Assembly: GCA_026400755.1 (NCBI GenBank)
Contig: JAPLOM010000007.1
Coordinates: 1-52,109, forward strand
Origin: Alphaproteobacteria bacterium
GTDB taxonomy: Bacteria > Pseudomonadota > Alphaproteobacteria > CADEGL01
Reading direction: 5' to 3'
DNA length: 52,109 nucleotides
Both the position numbers and the translations under genes were made by a program. Positions 26,167 through 36,500 of this stretch are shown in pieces. Below the pieces are notes generated by a model. That model was not told the origin of the DNA. It made no database searches and saw nothing but the letters and a program-made list of their open reading frames with translations. The first letter of the stretch is position 1. Each line of letters starts with the position of its first letter.

Positions 26167-27272
26167 GACGCCAGCAATCCCGCCACATGATCGCCGATGG
26201 CCAGGCACGAGGTCAGGCCGGGCGATTCGATTCCGAACAGATTGACCAAGCCCGACACGCCGTGGTCGCGCGGGCCCCGGATCATGAAGTCGGGCGTCGG
26301 TACGCCCTTCGGCACGATCTTCGGCCGAACACCGGCATAGCCGGGCTGCAGCGCGCCGTCCGGCAAGGCCGGCCAATAGCTGCGCACCGCCTGATAGAAA
26401 GAATCGGCGCGCCTGGGATCGACCTCGTAGTCCGGCGTGTCGATCCATTCCACGTCGGGGCCGAAGCGCACCTGGCCGCCCATGTCGATGGTGACATGGA
26501 CGCCCAGCCAGAAATCGACCGGCAACGGATAGATCAGCCGTGAGAACGGCGCCTTCACGCCAGATAGGGTGAAGTAGTTGCCCTTGGCGTAATGGATGGG
26601 CGGCACCTCGGCGCGCGGCAACCCTTCCATGGCGCCCGCGATGGCCTGGGCGCCGAGTGCCGCGGCATTCACCACGCTGCGCGCGATCAGCTCCATGGGC
26701 TCGGCGCCACCGACGCGCAACGTGATGCCATCGTCGCCAATACGCCCACCCACGACGGGCACATGGCAGGCCAGAATGGCGCCGCGGGCCTCTGCGTCCG
26801 CCAACAACGCTTGCGTCAATTCGTGGCTGTCCACGATGCCGGTCGAGGGCGACAGGAGCGCGGCCGTGCAGTGGAGCTGCGGCTCCATGGCGCGCGCCTG
26901 TTGGGCCGTGAGCGACTCCAGATCGTCGACGCCGTTGGCGGTTGCCGCTGCCTTGAGCTTGGCCAGCGCCGGATGCTGGTCCACGGCGGTCGCCACGATC
27001 AGCTTCGTCGCACGCCGGTGCGGCACGCCGCGTTCGGCGCAGAATTCGTAGAGCGCCTTCTTGCCCGCGACGCAGAAGCGCGCCTTCAGGCTGTCCTTCG
27101 GATAATAGATGCCCGCGTGGATGACCTCGGAGTTGCGCGAGCTGACTTCGGTGCCGGCGGCCTCGGCCGCCTCCAGGATCAGAACCTCGCGTCCGTCCCT
27201 GGCCAGACGCCGCGCGATACCGAGACCGACCGCGCCTGCGCCGATGACGACGCAATCGACCCGCTCAGCCAT
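26163..27272 (-). CDS. FAD-dependent oxidoreductase, L-2-hydroxyglutarate oxidase-like
   Basis: 369 residues. DAO-type flavoprotein: Rossmann motif [17 protein letters not shown], then [15 protein letters not shown], the LhgO/L2HGDH signature, and C-terminal [22 protein letters not shown]. The most likely reaction is oxidation of L-2-hydroxyglutarate to 2-oxoglutarate at the membrane; other 2-hydroxy acids are possible. Its stop is interleaved with that of purK, and it diverges from the RidA fusion across 165 bases. Confidence 0.9.
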   Translation of the reverse strand: MAERVDCVVIGAGAVGLGIARRLARDGREVLILEAAEAAGTEVSSRNSEVIHAGIYYPKDSLKARFCVAGKKALYEFCAERGVPHRRATKLIVATAVDQHPALAKLKAAATANGVDDLESLTAQQARAMEPQLHCTAALLSPSTGIVDSHELTQALLADAEARGAILACHVPVVGGRIGDDGITLRVGGAEPMELIARSVVNAAALGAQAIAGAMEGLPRAEVPPIHYAKGNYFTLSGVKAPFSRLIYPLPVDFWLGVHVTIDMGGQVRFGPDVEWIDTPDYEVDPRRADSFYQAVRSYWPALPDGALQPGYAGVRPKIVPKGVPTPDFMIRGPRDHGVSGLVNLFGIESPGLTSCLAIGDHVAGLLAS

Positions 27273-27319
27273 GGCGCGCAGGGATGGAAAGTCGAAGGAC
27301 CGGATTCATCGGGACGGAA

Positions 27320-27337
27320 TCTCGTGGCAAGACGAGA
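27320..27337. promoter_or_regulatory. Inverted repeat in the spacer before the RidA fusion
   Basis: TCTCGT-ggcaag-ACGAGA, 6-base perfect arms, in the 165-base divergent spacer. It could be an operator or part of a 5' leader; no regulator gene is nearby. Confidence 0.25.
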
Positions 27338-27437
27338 GAGTGTAGCACCGGGCGCGGATTAGGCCGAACGGCTGGATAGAGCCTGCGTTTCCCGCTACCG
27401 TTTCGCGGCACCAAAAAAGCCGTTGGGGAGAGACACG

Positions 27438-28661
27438 ATGCTGAAGCGCGAACATCATTGGCCCGAGGGTCACTGGGACTGGCTGATCCACCTGGCCTTC
27501 AAGCACGGCATCCGCTGCGGCGACATGATTTATGTCGGCGGCCAGGTCGACAAGGACATCAAGGGCCTGTGCCTCAACCTTTACGAGCTGGAAGCCCAGA
27601 CCCGCGTGGTGATGAAGCACATCGCGACCGTGCTGAAGGGCTTCGACGCCGGTCTGAACGACGTGGTCAAGCTGGTGGCCTTCTACGTCAACGACGGCAA
27701 GGTCAACGAGCGCGACTTCCTGGCCGAGATCGCGAGCCACCTGCCGACGGGCGCGAAGCCCGCGATCACGCTGATCCCCCTGCCGTGGCTGGCCTATCCC
27801 GGCATGATGGTGGAGATCGAGGCCGTCGCCATGCTGGGCCAGGACGGTGCGCATCTGGCGCGCACCCACGCCGCGCCCCAGAACCATGCGCCGCTGTTGG
27901 CGCCCTTCGCCCAAGCCGTGCGCTGCAACAAGATGATCCATGTCAGCGCGCAAGCGCCGCGCGACGGCAACAACCGTGTGCTGCATCCGGGCGACATCGT
28001 GCGCCAGAGCGAAGCAGTGATGGAGAACCTGGCCAAGGTGCTGAAGGAATTCGGCGCCACGCTCGACGATGCGGTGAAGTTCAACATCTATTACGAGGGC
28101 CGGGGCACCGAGGCCGACTGGCGCAAGGCGGCCGAAGTGCGCGCGCGCTATTTCAAGGAGCCCGGTCCGGTCGCCACCGGCCTGCCCGTGCCCTATCTGC
28201 CCGACGGCGAGACGATCCGCATGGAGATCGTGGCCATGCTGGGCGAGGACGGGAAGCATCTGCCGCGCGAGCATGTCTGGCCCGATGGGCATTGGGATTG
28301 GACGATCCATCTGCCCTACAAGCATGGGCTGAAGTGCGGCGACATGGTCTTTGTCGGCGGCCAGGTGGCCATGAGCCCCAAGGGGCAGGTACTGCATCCG
28401 GGCGATCTGATCCCGCAAACCAACATCACCATGGACAACATCGCCAAGGTCCTGGGCGGCTTTGGCTTGACCTTGGACGACATCGTGAAGAACAACGCCT
28501 TCTATAGGGGCACGGCCGGGCCCGACACGATCGTGGCCAACCAGCGCGTGCGCTCCGCGCGCTTCAAGGAGCCGGGCCCCGCTTCCACCGGCGTGCCGCT
28601 CAAGTTCCTGGCCTATGAAGGGATGGAGACGGAAATCGAAGTGATCGCCATGGTGCGTTAG
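27438..28661 (+). CDS. Three tandem RidA (YjgF/YER057c) domains in one chain
   Basis: 407 residues comprising three RidA-like domains at about 5-134, 146-268 and 276-407. Each ends in the family's final strand (VEIEAVAML, MEIVAMLG, EIEVIAMVR). Domains 1 and 3 begin with nearly the same segment: residues 4-37 and 277-310 agree at 25 of 34 positions, including HWPEGHWDW versus VWPDGHWDW. RidA normally works as a homotrimer that hydrolyses reactive enamines and imines, so this looks like a covalent trimer. None of the domains shows the catalytic Arg in the usual place (PAITLIPLPWL, GLPVPYLPDG, GVPLKFLAYEG), so it resembles non-deaminase Rid subgroups. ATG at 27438 has GGGGAG seven bases upstream. 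It precedes a liv-type ABC transporter operon. Confidence 0.92.
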   Translation: MLKREHHWPEGHWDWLIHLAFKHGIRCGDMIYVGGQVDKDIKGLCLNLYELEAQTRVVMKHIATVLKGFDAGLNDVVKLVAFYVNDGKVNERDFLAEIASHLPTGAKPAITLIPLPWLAYPGMMVEIEAVAMLGQDGAHLARTHAAPQNHAPLLAPFAQAVRCNKMIHVSAQAPRDGNNRVLHPGDIVRQSEAVMENLAKVLKEFGATLDDAVKFNIYYEGRGTEADWRKAAEVRARYFKEPGPVATGLPVPYLPDGETIRMEIVAMLGEDGKHLPREHVWPDGHWDWTIHLPYKHGLKCGDMVFVGGQVAMSPKGQVLHPGDLIPQTNITMDNIAKVLGGFGLTLDDIVKNNAFYRGTAGPDTIVANQRVRSARFKEPGPASTGVPLKFLAYEGMETEIEVIAMVR

Positions 28662-28668
28662 GGAGATT

Positions 28669-28714
28669 GGGGGCTGACGGCAGAAAATTTCTCCGAAATC
28701 TGCCCCCTGTCCCC
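28669..28714 (+). repeat. Long imperfect hairpin after the RidA fusion
   Basis: Inner stem ATTTC/GAAAT (loop tcc) stacks on GGCAG/CTGCC across an AAA bulge, and flanking GGGG (28669-28672) and CCCC (28711-28714) can extend it. It begins eight bases after the RidA stop. It may be a terminator, an mRNA-processing hairpin or a dispersed palindrome; the window has no second copy that I found. Confidence 0.55.
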
Positions 28715-28767
28715 TACAAAAATCTGCGGAGCCTCTCTATTGTGGTGCGATTGAAGCAAGCCGCGAA

Positions 28768-28824
28768 CGGCCCGGTGGGCCGGATAACGACGGCAAAACA
28801 GGGGTCTAGGCTTCGCGCCGAAGC
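28768..28824 (+). other. Two perfect stem-loops in the leader of livG
   Basis: CGGCCC-ggt-GGGCCG (28768-28782) and GCTTCG-cgc-CGAAGC (28810-28824), 27 bases apart, lie 80-136 bases before livG. With the hairpin at 28669-28714 they account for most of the 242-base gap. A structured 5' leader is possible, but I recognise no known riboswitch. Confidence 0.45.
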
Positions 28825-28903
28825 GGTACGGGATCGCCGGAGAGCGGCAACGCCCTTCCGGGCCTGACCAAACGGCGCTAGGCCGGTGAGCCGGGCGGAC
28901 CGA

Positions 28904-29651
28904 ATGGCTGGGGACTACATCCTCGAGACCGAGCGTCTGACCAAGGAGTTTCGCGGCTTCGTCGCCGTGAACGGCGTCGGCCTGCGCGTGCGCCGTGGCT
29001 CGGTCCATGCGCTGATCGGCCCGAACGGCGCGGGCAAGACCACCTGCTTCAATCTTCTCACCAAGTTCCTGACACCCAGCGCCGGACGCATCCTCTACAA
29101 CGGCCGCGACATCACCCAGGCAGCGCCGGCCGACGTGGCGCAGATGGGGCTGGTGCGCTCGTTCCAGATCTCGGCCGTCTTCCCGCATTTGACCTTGTTG
29201 GAGAACGTGCGCGTCGCGCTGCAGAAAAAGCGCGGAAAGTCGTTCGACTTCTGGCGCTCCGAACGGGTTCTCGATGCGCTCAACGACCGCGCCGCGGAGC
29301 TTCTGGCCGAGGTGGGATTGGCGGAGTTCGCGCATTTGACCGCGGTCGAGCTGCCCTACGGGCGCAAGCGCGCGCTGGAGATCGCGACCACCTTGGCGCT
29401 CGAACCGGAGCTGATGCTGCTGGACGAACCCACCGCCGGCATGGGCCATGAGGATTTGGGGCGCGTCGTCGCGCTCATCAAGCGCGTGGCGGCGAACCGC
29501 ACCGTCCTGATGGTCGAGCACAATCTGTCCGTCGTGGCGGACCTGTCGCACACGATCACGGTCCTGGCGCGGGGCGAGGTTCTGGTCGAAGGCGACTATG
29601 CCACCGTGTCGAAGAACCCGCAGGTGATCGAGGCCTATATGGGTTCAGGCC

Positions 29652-29659
<8 letters not shown>
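28904..29659 (+). CDS. livG: Branched-chain amino acid-type ABC transporter ATPase (LivG)
   Basis: 251 residues. Walker A GPNGAGKTTCFNLLT, Q-loop in VRSFQISAVFPHLT, a divergent signature LPYGRKRALEIATTLAL (LSGGQ replaced, as is common in LivG), Walker B LMLLDEPTAGM and H-loop VEHNLSVV. Drives uptake with LivF through LivH/LivM. A GTG at 28886 could add six residues; I used the ATG at 28904. The end overlaps livF by 8 bases. Confidence 0.92.
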
Positions 29660-30401
<742 letters not shown>

Positions 30402-30450
30402 CATTCCACTTTGATGCATTGAAAAAGAAACGAACCGAGGAGGAACCGAA

Positions 30451-31674
30451 ATGCGTGCGAAGAACAGCGTGAGAGCCCTGGGGCTCGCGGCCGCGGTGGT
30501 TTTGGCCGCCGGCACCGCCCGGGCCCAAGTCTCGGACGGCGTCATCAAGATCGGCGTCCTAACCGACATGTCCAGCCTCTATACCGACTTGGGCGGGCAA
30601 GGCTCCGTCGTCGCGGCCAAGATGGCCGTCGAGGATTTCGGCGCCGCCGCGAAGGGCATGAAGGTCGAGATCATCAGCGCCGACCACCAGAACAAGCCGG
30701 ACGTAGGCTCGGCCATCGCGCGCCAGTGGTACGACGCGGACAAGGTGGACGTGATCGTCGACGTACCCAATTCGGGCGTCGCTCTGGCGGTCAACGAGGT
30801 GACGCGCGAGAAGAACAAGGTCTTCCTCGTCTCCGGCGCGGCGTCCTCGGCGCTGACCAGCGACAAATGCTCGCCCAACACCGTTCACTGGACCTACGAT
30901 ACCTGGGCGCTGGCCAACGGCACGGGCCGTGCGATCGTGAAGACGGGCGGCGACTCCTGGTTCTTCATCACCGCCGACTACGCCTTCGGCCACCAGCTCG
31001 AGGCCGACACCACGGCCGTCGTGAAGGAGATGGGCGGCAAGGCGCTGGGCTCGGTCCGCGCGCCGTTGAACACGCCGGACTTCTCGTCCTTCCTGCTGCA
31101 GGCACAGGCGTCCAAGGCCAAGATCGTCGGCCTGGCCAATGCGGGCGGCGACACGGTCAACTCGATCAAGCAGGCGTCCGAGTTCGGCATCGTGAAGGGC
31201 GGCCAGAGCCTGGCCGGCCTTCTGGTCTTCCTGACCGACGTGCATTCCCTCGGGCTGCCCGTGGCCCAAGGCCTGATCTTCACCGAGGCCTGGTATTGGG
31301 ACATGAACGACGCGAACCGCGCCTTCGCGGCCAAGTTCGCGCCCCAGGACAAGGGCATCCATCCGACGATGGTGCATGCCGGCGTCTACTCGGCCGTCAC
31401 CCACTATCTGAAGGCGATCGAGCAGACCAAGAACGACACGGACGGCAAGGCCGTGGTCGACAAGATGAAATCCATGCCGACGGACGACAAGCTGTTCGGC
31501 AAGGGCACCATCCGCGCCGACGGACGACACATCCACGATATGTATCTGTTCGAGGTGAAGAAGCCGGACGAATCGAAGAAGCCGTGGGACTACTACAAGC
31601 TTCGCGCCACGATCCCCGCGGCGGAAGCCTTCCGTCCCGTCGAAAAGGGCAACTGCCCGCTCACCAAGAGCTAA
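30451..31674 (+). CDS. ABC transporter periplasmic substrate-binding protein, LivK family
   Basis: 407 residues. Signal peptide to ARAQ (about residue 25), then a type I periplasmic binding fold starting VIKIGVLTDMSSLYTDLGG. The substrate is uncertain: members of this group bind branched-chain amino acids, amides, urea or aromatic acids, and DMSSLYTDLGGQGSVVA differs from classic LivK. AGGAGG precedes the ATG by about seven bases, a strong site that suits an abundant binding protein. A hairpin (31683-31717) separates it from livH. Confidence 0.92.
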   Translation: MRAKNSVRALGLAAAVVLAAGTARAQVSDGVIKIGVLTDMSSLYTDLGGQGSVVAAKMAVEDFGAAAKGMKVEIISADHQNKPDVGSAIARQWYDADKVDVIVDVPNSGVALAVNEVTREKNKVFLVSGAASSALTSDKCSPNTVHWTYDTWALANGTGRAIVKTGGDSWFFITADYAFGHQLEADTTAVVKEMGGKALGSVRAPLNTPDFSSFLLQAQASKAKIVGLANAGGDTVNSIKQASEFGIVKGGQSLAGLLVFLTDVHSLGLPVAQGLIFTEAWYWDMNDANRAFAAKFAPQDKGIHPTMVHAGVYSAVTHYLKAIEQTKNDTDGKAVVDKMKSMPTDDKLFGKGTIRADGRHIHDMYLFEVKKPDESKKPWDYYKLRATIPAAEAFRPVEKGNCPLTKS

Positions 31675-31682
31675 CGAAAGCC

Positions 31683-31717
31683 GGCGCCGGAGAGGCACAC
31701 TCCGCCCCTCCGGCGCC
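31683..31717 (+). terminator. Intercistronic hairpin between binding protein and livH
   Basis: GGCGCCGGAG (31683-31692) and CTCCGGCGCC (31708-31717) form a perfect 10-bp stem with a 15-base loop, nine bases after the binding-protein stop. No T-run follows, so it more likely protects the upstream mRNA and lowers livHM output than ends transcription fully. Confidence 0.65.
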
Positions 31718-31736
31718 ACCTTCCCCGGCCCCACCG

Positions 31737-32624
31737 ATGTTCGAGCTTCTCGGCATATCGCCCCAGGCGCTGTTCGGCCAGTTGTTGATCGGTCTGATCA
31801 ACGGCTCGTTCTACGCCATGCTCAGCCTGGGGCTGGCCGTGATCTTCGGCCTGTTGAACATCATCAATTTCTGCCACGGCGCGCTCTACATGATGGGCGC
31901 CTTCGTGGCCTGGTTCGCGTTGAAGCATCTCGGCCTTGGCTATTGGCCGTCGCTGATCGTGGCCCCCATCGTGGTGGGCGCGTTCGGCATGGTGCTAGAA
32001 CGCTCGATGCTGCGGCACCTGTATAAGCTGGATCATATCTACGGTCTGCTTCTGACCTTTGGCCTGGCGCTCGTCATCGAAGGCGTCTTTCGCAACGAAT
32101 TCGGCGCTTCGGGCCTGCCCTACGGCATCCCGCCCACGCTGTCGGGGGGACAGAATCTGGGCTTCATGTTCCTGCCCAACTATCGCGCCTGGGTGATCGT
32201 GGCCTCGCTCGGCGTGTGCCTCGCGACTTGGTACGTCATCGAACGCACGAAGCTGGGCGCTTATCTGCGCGCCGCTACCGAGAATCCAACCCTGGTGCAG
32301 GCCTTCGGCATCAACGTGCCGCGCATGATCACGCTGACCTACGGCTTGGGCGTTGCGCTAGCGGCCCTCGCGGGCGTCTTGGCCGCGCCGATCTACCAGG
32401 TCAGCCCGCTGATGGGCTCCAATCTGATCATCGTGGTCTTCGCCGTGGTGGTGATCGGCGGCATGGGCTCGATCCTGGGATCCATCATCACGGGTTTCGC
32501 GCTCGGCGTCGTCGAGGGGTTGACCAAGGTGTTCTATCCCGAGGCGTCGTCGACCGTGATCTTCATCGTCATGGCGATCGTGCTTCTGATCCGGCCGACC
32601 GGCCTGTTTGGGCGGGCGCACTGA
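31737..32624 (+). CDS. livH: Branched-chain amino acid-type ABC transporter permease (LivH)
   Basis: 295 residues, about eight membrane helices. Typical LivH segments: LLIGLINGSFYAMLSLGLAVIFGLL, NFCHGALYMMGAF, RAATENPTLVQAFGIN (EAA-like coupling loop) and the C-terminal LLIRPTGLFGRAH (first segment split: NGSFYAMLSLGLAVIFG). ATG at 31737 follows a C-rich spacer with a poor ribosome site, consistent with lower expression than the binding protein. Stop and livM start overlap by one base (TGATG). Confidence 0.94.
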   Translation: MFELLGISPQALFGQLLIGLINGSFYAMLSLGLAVIFGLLNIINFCHGALYMMGAFVAWFALKHLGLGYWPSLIVAPIVVGAFGMVLERSMLRHLYKLDHIYGLLLTFGLALVIEGVFRNEFGASGLPYGIPPTLSGGQNLGFMFLPNYRAWVIVASLGVCLATWYVIERTKLGAYLRAATENPTLVQAFGINVPRMITLTYGLGVALAALAGVLAAPIYQVSPLMGSNLIIVVFAVVVIGGMGSILGSIITGFALGVVEGLTKVFYPEASSTVIFIVMAIVLLIRPTGLFGRAH

Positions 32625-33580
32625 TGGCGCAGGAAACCGCGCGCGCGAAGAAGGCCGGACACCGGCACCAATACGCCATCTTCGCCGGCATGGTGGCGCT
32701 GTTCGTGGTGCTGCCGTTCGTGATCTATCCGGTCTTCCTGATGCAGGCGCTGTGCTTCGCGCTGTTCGCCTGCGCGTTCAACCTTTTGATTGGCTATACG
32801 GGCCTCGTTTCCTTTGGCCACGCCATGTTTCTGGGCACCGCGGGCTATGTCACCGCGCACGCGGCCAAGGTCTGGGGAGTGCCGCCAGAACTCGCGATCC
32901 TTGCGGGCACGGCGGCGTCGGCGGCGCTGGGCCTGGTCGTGGGTCTTCTGGCCATCCGGCGGCAAGGCATCTACTTCGCCATGATCACGCTTGCGCTCGC
33001 GCAGATGATCTTCTTCTTCTCGCTTCAGGCCAAGTTCACCGGCGGCGAGGACGGCATCCAAAGCGTGCCGCGCGGCGTCATGTTCGGCATCCTGAATTTG
33101 CAGGACATGATGACGATGTATTACGTCGTCCTCGCCATCTTCCTGGCGGGCTTCCTTCTCATCTGCCGCGTCATCTATTCGCCCTTCGGCCAGGTGCTGA
33201 AGGCCATCCGCGAGAACGAGCCGCGCGCGATCTCGCTCGGCTACAACGTGCACCAGTACAAGCTGATCGCCTTCGTGCTGTCGGCCGCGCTGTCGGGCCT
33301 GGCGGGCGGCACCAAGGCCATCGTGTTCCAGTTGGCGTCGTTGACCGACGTGCACTGGACGATGTCCGGCGAGGTCGTGCTGATGACGCTCTTGGGCGGC
33401 ATGGGCACCGTGTTCGGCCCCATCGTCGGCGCCTTCATCGTCATCGCGATGCAGAACTACCTGGCCCAGCTCGGTTCCTGGGTCACCATCGCGCAAGGCG
33501 TCGTGTTCGTGATCTGCGTGCTAGCGTTCCGCCGCGGCATCGTCGGCGAACTCGGCCGCTTCCTGAAAAAACCGCTGTAG
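32624..33580 (+). CDS. livM: Branched-chain amino acid-type ABC transporter permease (LivM)
   Basis: 318 residues, about ten hydrophobic segments. LLIGYTGLVSFGHAMFLG is the LivM signature, followed by IRRQGIYFAMITLALAQM and the coupling loop VLKAIRENEPRAISLGYN. The C-terminus ends FRRGIVGELGRFLKKPL. Completes a permease pair with LivH. It converges on the RND permease gene with six bases between stops. Confidence 0.94.
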   Translation: MAQETARAKKAGHRHQYAIFAGMVALFVVLPFVIYPVFLMQALCFALFACAFNLLIGYTGLVSFGHAMFLGTAGYVTAHAAKVWGVPPELAILAGTAASAALGLVVGLLAIRRQGIYFAMITLALAQMIFFFSLQAKFTGGEDGIQSVPRGVMFGILNLQDMMTMYYVVLAIFLAGFLLICRVIYSPFGQVLKAIRENEPRAISLGYNVHQYKLIAFVLSAALSGLAGGTKAIVFQLASLTDVHWTMSGEVVLMTLLGGMGTVFGPIVGAFIVIAMQNYLAQLGSWVTIAQGVVFVICVLAFRRGIVGELGRFLKKPL

Positions 33581-33586
33581 CCAGCG

Positions 33587-36500
33587 CTATTCCGCCGGAC
33601 GGCCGCCAGCCGCGCGCTTCGGCTGCTCGGTCGCGATCTCGTCGGCCTCGACCCCATGCGCCAGGATGTCGGCCGGCGGCGCGCCCGCGGTCGCGATGCG
33701 GCGGAACCAGCCGAAATGCCGCACCCGGTCCAGATACAGGTAAAGAACCGGCGTGATGAAGAGCGTGAGGAGCTGCGAGACCATCAGGCCGCCGACGACA
33801 GCCAAGCCCAGCGGCTTGCGCGATTCGGCGCCGCCGCCGATGCCGATCGCGATTGGGATTGCGCCCATGAGGGCGGCCAGCGTCGTCATCATGATCGGAC
33901 GGAAACGAACGAGGCAGGCTTCGTAGATGGCCTTCTGCGGCGTCTGCCCGCCCTTGCGCTCGGCCTCCAGCGCGAAGTCGATCATCATGATCGCGTTCTT
34001 CTTCACGATACCGATCAGGAGGAGCATGCCGACGAAGGCATAGAGGGTCAGCGGTGTGTTGAAGATGAGGAGCGTGAGAAGAGCACCGACGCCGGCAGAC
34101 GGCAGGCCGGACAGGATGGTCAGCGGGTGGATGAAACTCTCATAGAGCACGCCCAACACGATATAGACGACCAGGATAGCCATCACCACGAGCAGGCCCA
34201 TGCCCTTGAGCGAAGCCTCGAAGGCCTTGGCCGTGCCCTGGAAAGCGGTGGTGACGGTGATGGGCATGCTCATGTCGCGTTCGATCTTCTTGACCGCATC
34301 CACTGCCTGACCGAGCGAGACGTCGGGCGCCAAGTTGAATGAAATGGTCACGGCGGGAAGCTGGCCGAGATGGCTGACCGTCAGCGGGCCGACATCGTTT
34401 TTGAGCGAGGCCACGGCGGCCAGCGGCACCAATGAGCCGCGCGACCCACGAACGTAGATCTTGTCGAGCGCCGAAGCATCGCGCTGGTACTGGCCCATCA
34501 CCTCGACGATGACCTGGTACTGCTCGGACGGCGTATAGATGGTCGAAACCTGCTGCGAGCTGAACGCCGCGCCGAGCGCCGACTGAATCTGCTCGACAGA
34601 GGGGCTGGTCAGGTACATGTCGCTGGTCACGTCGCGCAGCACGCCCAGCTTGGACATGGCGTCCTGCATCGCGGTCGCGGCCTTATAGAGCTCGACCAGA
34701 TCCAGGTCCTGCAGCGTGTACTGATACTGCGCCTTGCTCAGCGTACCGCCGATGCGGATCGGCGGCGGATTCTGCATGAAGACCTTGACCCCGGGGAAGC
34801 CCGAAAGCTGCGGCCGCAACTGATTGATGACCTGGTCGGCATTAAGCTCGCGTTCCGCGCGCGGCTTGAGCCGGATGAAGAGCGTGCCGCTGTTGGCCGT
34901 CGTGCGCGAGCCGCCCGCGCCGACCGAGGACATGAAGGCCGCGACGTTCGGATTCTTGAGGACGACCTCGGCCACCTTCTGCTGGTTGCGGATCATGGCC
35001 TCGAACGAAGTGTCCTGCGCGGCCTCCGTGAAGGCGATGATCTGGTTGTTGTCTTCGCTGGGCAGAAAGTCCTTCGGAACGGCCTGAAAGAGAACGACCG
35101 TGGACGCCAGCGTCGCGAGGAAGACGCAAAACGTGATCCGGTGATGGCGCAGGCACCATTGCAGCGAACGGTCGTAGCTCCGCTTCAGGCCCTCTAGCAC
35201 CCATTCGGACCAGCGGTAGACCATGTTGTGCTGAGTGTGGTGACCGTGGGGGCGTACGAACCGGCTGCACAACATCGGCGTCAAGGTCAGGGAGACGATT
35301 CCCGATACGACGATGGCGGCGCAAATGGTGACCGCGAAATCATGCAAGAGCCGTCCGACCATGCCGCCCATGAACAGGACGGGAATGAACACCACGCCCA
35401 ACGAGACCGTCATGGAGATGATGGTGAACGCAATTTCCTTGGAGCCCTTGATGGCGGCCGCGAACGGCTTCTCGCCCTTCTCCATGTGGCGAACGATGTT
35501 CTCGAGCATGACGATGGCATCGTCGACGACGACGCCGACGGACAGCGTCAGCGCCATGAGCGTGAGGTTGTTAAGGCTGTAGCCCAGGATCGCCATGGCC
35601 GCGAACGTGCCGACGACCGAGATCGGCAGGGCCAGCGAGGGGATGATGGTGGCGGAGACGTTCCTGAGGAACAGGAAGATCACCATGATCACGAGCGCGG
35701 CCGCCAGCACCAGTGTGAACTGCACGTCGGCGATCGAATGGCGGATGGTGTCGGTGCGATCGTAGAGCAGGTCCATCTTGATGGACGCCGGCAGGATCTG
35801 CTGGAACTGCGGCAGCACCGCCTTGACTGCGTCGACCACCTCGATCGTGTTGGCGCCCGGCTGACGGTAAACGCCCAGGACGATACCACGCTCGGAGTTG
35901 AACCAGCTGGCGATCTTGTTGTTCTCGACGCCGTCGATCGCCTTGCCGATATCCTGTACGCGCACCGGCGCGCCGTTGCGGTAGATGACGATCTGCTTGT
36001 TGTAATCCTCGGCGCGCGTGAGCTGGCCGCTGGACTTGATGGTGACGGTCTGGTCCGCGCCGCTTAGCGTGCCGGTGGCCTGGTTCTGGTTGGCGCGCTT
36101 GACCCCGTCCACCACCTCGTCGAAGCCGATGCCATAGGTGGCCAGCTTGTCGGGGTCGACCTGCACGCGCACGGCCGGCTTCTGCGCGCCGAAGACCACC
36201 ACTTGGGCAACACCCGTCACGCTCGATAGACGCTGCGCCAGGATCGTTTCGGCGTAGGTGTCGACCTGCGTCAACGGCATGGTCTTGGAGGTAAGCGCCA
36301 GGATGTAGATCGAGAAATCGGACGGGTTCACCTTGCGGAATGACGGCGGCGCGGGCATTTCCGTCGGCAAATAGCGCGACGCCGTCGAGATGGCCGTCTG
36401 CACGTCCTGCGCGGCGGCGTCGATGCTGCGCTCCAGATTGAACTGCAGCGTGATTTGGGTTTGGCCGAGCGAGCTGTTCGACGTCATGGAATCGACGCCG

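Noticed and set aside
24931-27255. 774-codon minus-strand open frame opposite purK and partly out of frame over the oxidase gene
   Set aside because: PurK and the FAD enzyme are both intact in other frames; the product is compositionally random.
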